Position numbers and translations under genes: made by a program. Positions 62,758-64,000 of a stretch of 64,000 nucleotides of DNA are shown piece after piece. The stretch comes from Panacibacter microcysteis (GTDB lineage: Bacteria > Bacteroidota > Bacteroidia > Chitinophagales > Chitinophagaceae): the NCBI RefSeq assembly GCF_015831355.1, contig NZ_JADWYR010000001.1:1302001-1366000 (forward strand), in the 5' to 3' direction. Every line of letters starts with the position of its first letter. The first letter of the stretch is position 1. Under the pieces are notes generated by a model. It worked only from the letters and a program-made list of their open reading frames with translations. It was not told the origin of the DNA and ran no database searches.

Positions 62758-64000
62758 ATGACCAAAAAGATGCAACCAACACTGTTACTGTTGCTCATGC
62801 TGGCATGCTTTGCAAAACAATCATTTTCGCAGGGCATACTCGACCATTACATTAAACAAGGGCTCGACAGCAACCTTGCAATACGCCAGCAAAGTTTTGA
62901 TCTTGAAAAAGCAAAACTCGATCTCGGCAGGGCAAAAGCGTTATTTCTTCCACAGGTTGGCATTAATGCGCAATATACTTTGGCAAATGGCGGCAGAAAG
63001 ATTGACGTGCCACTCGGCGACCTGCTCAATAATGTTTACAGCTCTCTAAACGACATTACATCTTCTACAAAATTTCCGCAGGTTCAAAACCAAAGCATAC
63101 AATTCCTGCCTAACAATTTCCATGACACAAAAGTGGAATTAAGTGTGCCATTGTATAATCCATCGCTTGGCTACAACAGGAAGATCAAAGAAGAACTGAT
63201 CAACACAAACCAACTGGCATTAAGTCAGTACAAACGCGAACTTGTATTCAACATCAGGCAGGCATATTTTCAATATTTGCAGTCACTAAAAGCTGTTGCT
63301 GTTTACAACAATGCACTTGCCACAGTGCAGGAAAATCTTCGCCTGAATGAAAAGCTGGTAAAGAACAACGCCGCCACAAAAGAGGTGGTACTGAAAGCAA
63401 AAGCCGAAGTAAGCAAAGTGGAAACATCTTTAACTGAAGCCACCCAAAACAGTTCCAATGCCGCAGCCTATTTCAATTTTTTATTGAATAAACCATTGCA
63501 GGCAGCCATAGATATCGATTCATCCATCATAAACGCCCTGCAGCAGGAGGTGCCGGTTTCGCTGGATGTACCTGAAAACCGTGAAGAACTGCAGCAACTA
63601 AAAAGCACAGCGAAAGTAATTGAAACAACCCTTAAACTAACCGACACCTACAAGCTGCCAACACTCAGTGGTTTTTATAACATAGGATACCAGGGGTTTG
63701 GTTATAAGTTCAATAATGAACAATTCTACCAGTTGGGCGGCCTGCAACTTAGATGGAATCTTTTTAGCGGTTACGACAATAAACTGAAAACAAAACAGGC
63801 GCAGTTAGACCGCGACGCCATACAAAACCAATACAACGACGCAGAGAAAAAAATGCTGCTGCAGTTGACAACAACTTACAACAACTACCAGGCTTCGCTA
63901 AAAGCATTACGCAGCTCCGCCGATGAAGTAACAAGCACTAAAGAAGTTTACCGCCTTATGCAAAGCCGCTACATACAGGGCAGTGCGTTGCTAATAGAAC
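62758..64000 (+). CDS. TolC-family outer-membrane efflux protein (cut by window edge)
   Basis: Partial, at least 414 aa, open to base 64000. A signal peptide (MTKKMQPTLLLLLMLACFAK; cleavage near SFSQ) is followed by the outer membrane efflux protein fold, with repeats such as LDLGRAKALFLPQVGINAQYTL and LVFNIRQAYFQYLQSLKAV. Coiled helices (ENLRLNEKLVKNNAATKEVV) form the periplasmic tunnel. It follows the TetR gene by 67 bp, so the usual TetR-TolC-RND order probably continues outside the window. Confidence 0.9.
   Translation, partial: MTKKMQPTLLLLLMLACFAKQSFSQGILDHYIKQGLDSNLAIRQQSFDLEKAKLDLGRAKALFLPQVGINAQYTLANGGRKIDVPLGDLLNNVYSSLNDITSSTKFPQVQNQSIQFLPNNFHDTKVELSVPLYNPSLGYNRKIKEELINTNQLALSQYKRELVFNIRQAYFQYLQSLKAVAVYNNALATVQENLRLNEKLVKNNAATKEVVLKAKAEVSKVETSLTEATQNSSNAAAYFNFLLNKPLQAAIDIDSSIINALQQEVPVSLDVPENREELQQLKSTAKVIETTLKLTDTYKLPTLSGFYNIGYQGFGYKFNNEQFYQLGGLQLRWNLFSGYDNKLKTKQAQLDRDAIQNQYNDAEKKMLLQLTTTYNNYQASLKALRSSADEVTSTKEVYRLMQSRYIQGSALLIE

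Overview
The window comes from a Bacteroidota chromosome, most likely a Chitinophagaceae-type soil or freshwater bacterium. The signs are promoters of the TTTG / TAnnTTTG type, few Shine-Dalgarno sequences, a TonB-dependent receptor with a carboxypeptidase-like N-terminal domain, YceI and beta-barrel families typical of the phylum, and a Bacteroidota-style carotenoid cluster. No rRNA, prophage, insertion-sequence transposase or CRISPR array was seen. It reads as chromosomal backbone with modest accessory content. Layout: 1-204 is the start of metH (cut by the window edge). 593-9007 is a leftward block: LytTR regulator, propeller-sensor histidine kinase, YceI, a beta-barrel protein made of two tandem copies of one domain, a second YceI, two heme-c lipoproteins and an OB-fold protein. 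9118-15172 holds recR and the rimP-nusA-infB translation/transcription operon, whose mRNA leader contains an intrinsic-terminator-like hairpin just before rimP. 15487-29288 holds an oligopeptide-type ABC permease, an AsmA-like protein, an esterase, an orphan ParA, two hypothetical proteins, a GH3/beta-lactamase fusion and a SWIM/SNF2 helicase. 29731-39151 is the carotenoid locus: a CarH-like B12 photoreceptor regulator, an ECF sigma factor, crtI, crtB, idi, crtD, cruF, crtZ, crtY and a YceI gene. The gene set points to a monocyclic hydroxylated carotenoid of the saproxanthin type. 39352-44771 holds tRNA-Arg(CCG), an EEP-family hydrolase, cysS with an upstream leader ORF of six consecutive Cys codons, and feoB. 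44990-55398 holds Nfu, an ArsC-like protein, a carbon-nitrogen hydrolase, a radical-SAM/DNA-repair pair, small stress-type proteins, an alpha-amylase, a CHASE3 histidine kinase and a SMUG-like glycosylase. 55772-64000 holds a TonB receptor, a NYN-LOTUS protein, ApaG, a GH65 enzyme, and a TetR-TolC efflux start that runs off the window. The most striking unexplained structure is a dispersed intergenic repeat family: about 26 arms at 21 loci, roughly one locus per 3 kb. It has two related arm types (core A TTGCGTCGCACTCTTGTAC, core B TTGTGTCACTCACTTGTAC). Where both occur they face each other as the ends of 160-280 bp MITE-like units. These repeats lie just upstream of several genes and create false N-terminal extensions (recR, parA, nfu, cruF), so those starts were moved downstream. 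Three candidate regulatory systems deserve testing: the hexa-cysteine leader peptide before cysS, the attenuator-like hairpin before rimP, and the TGTTTA/TAAACA palindromes before carH and its sigma factor.
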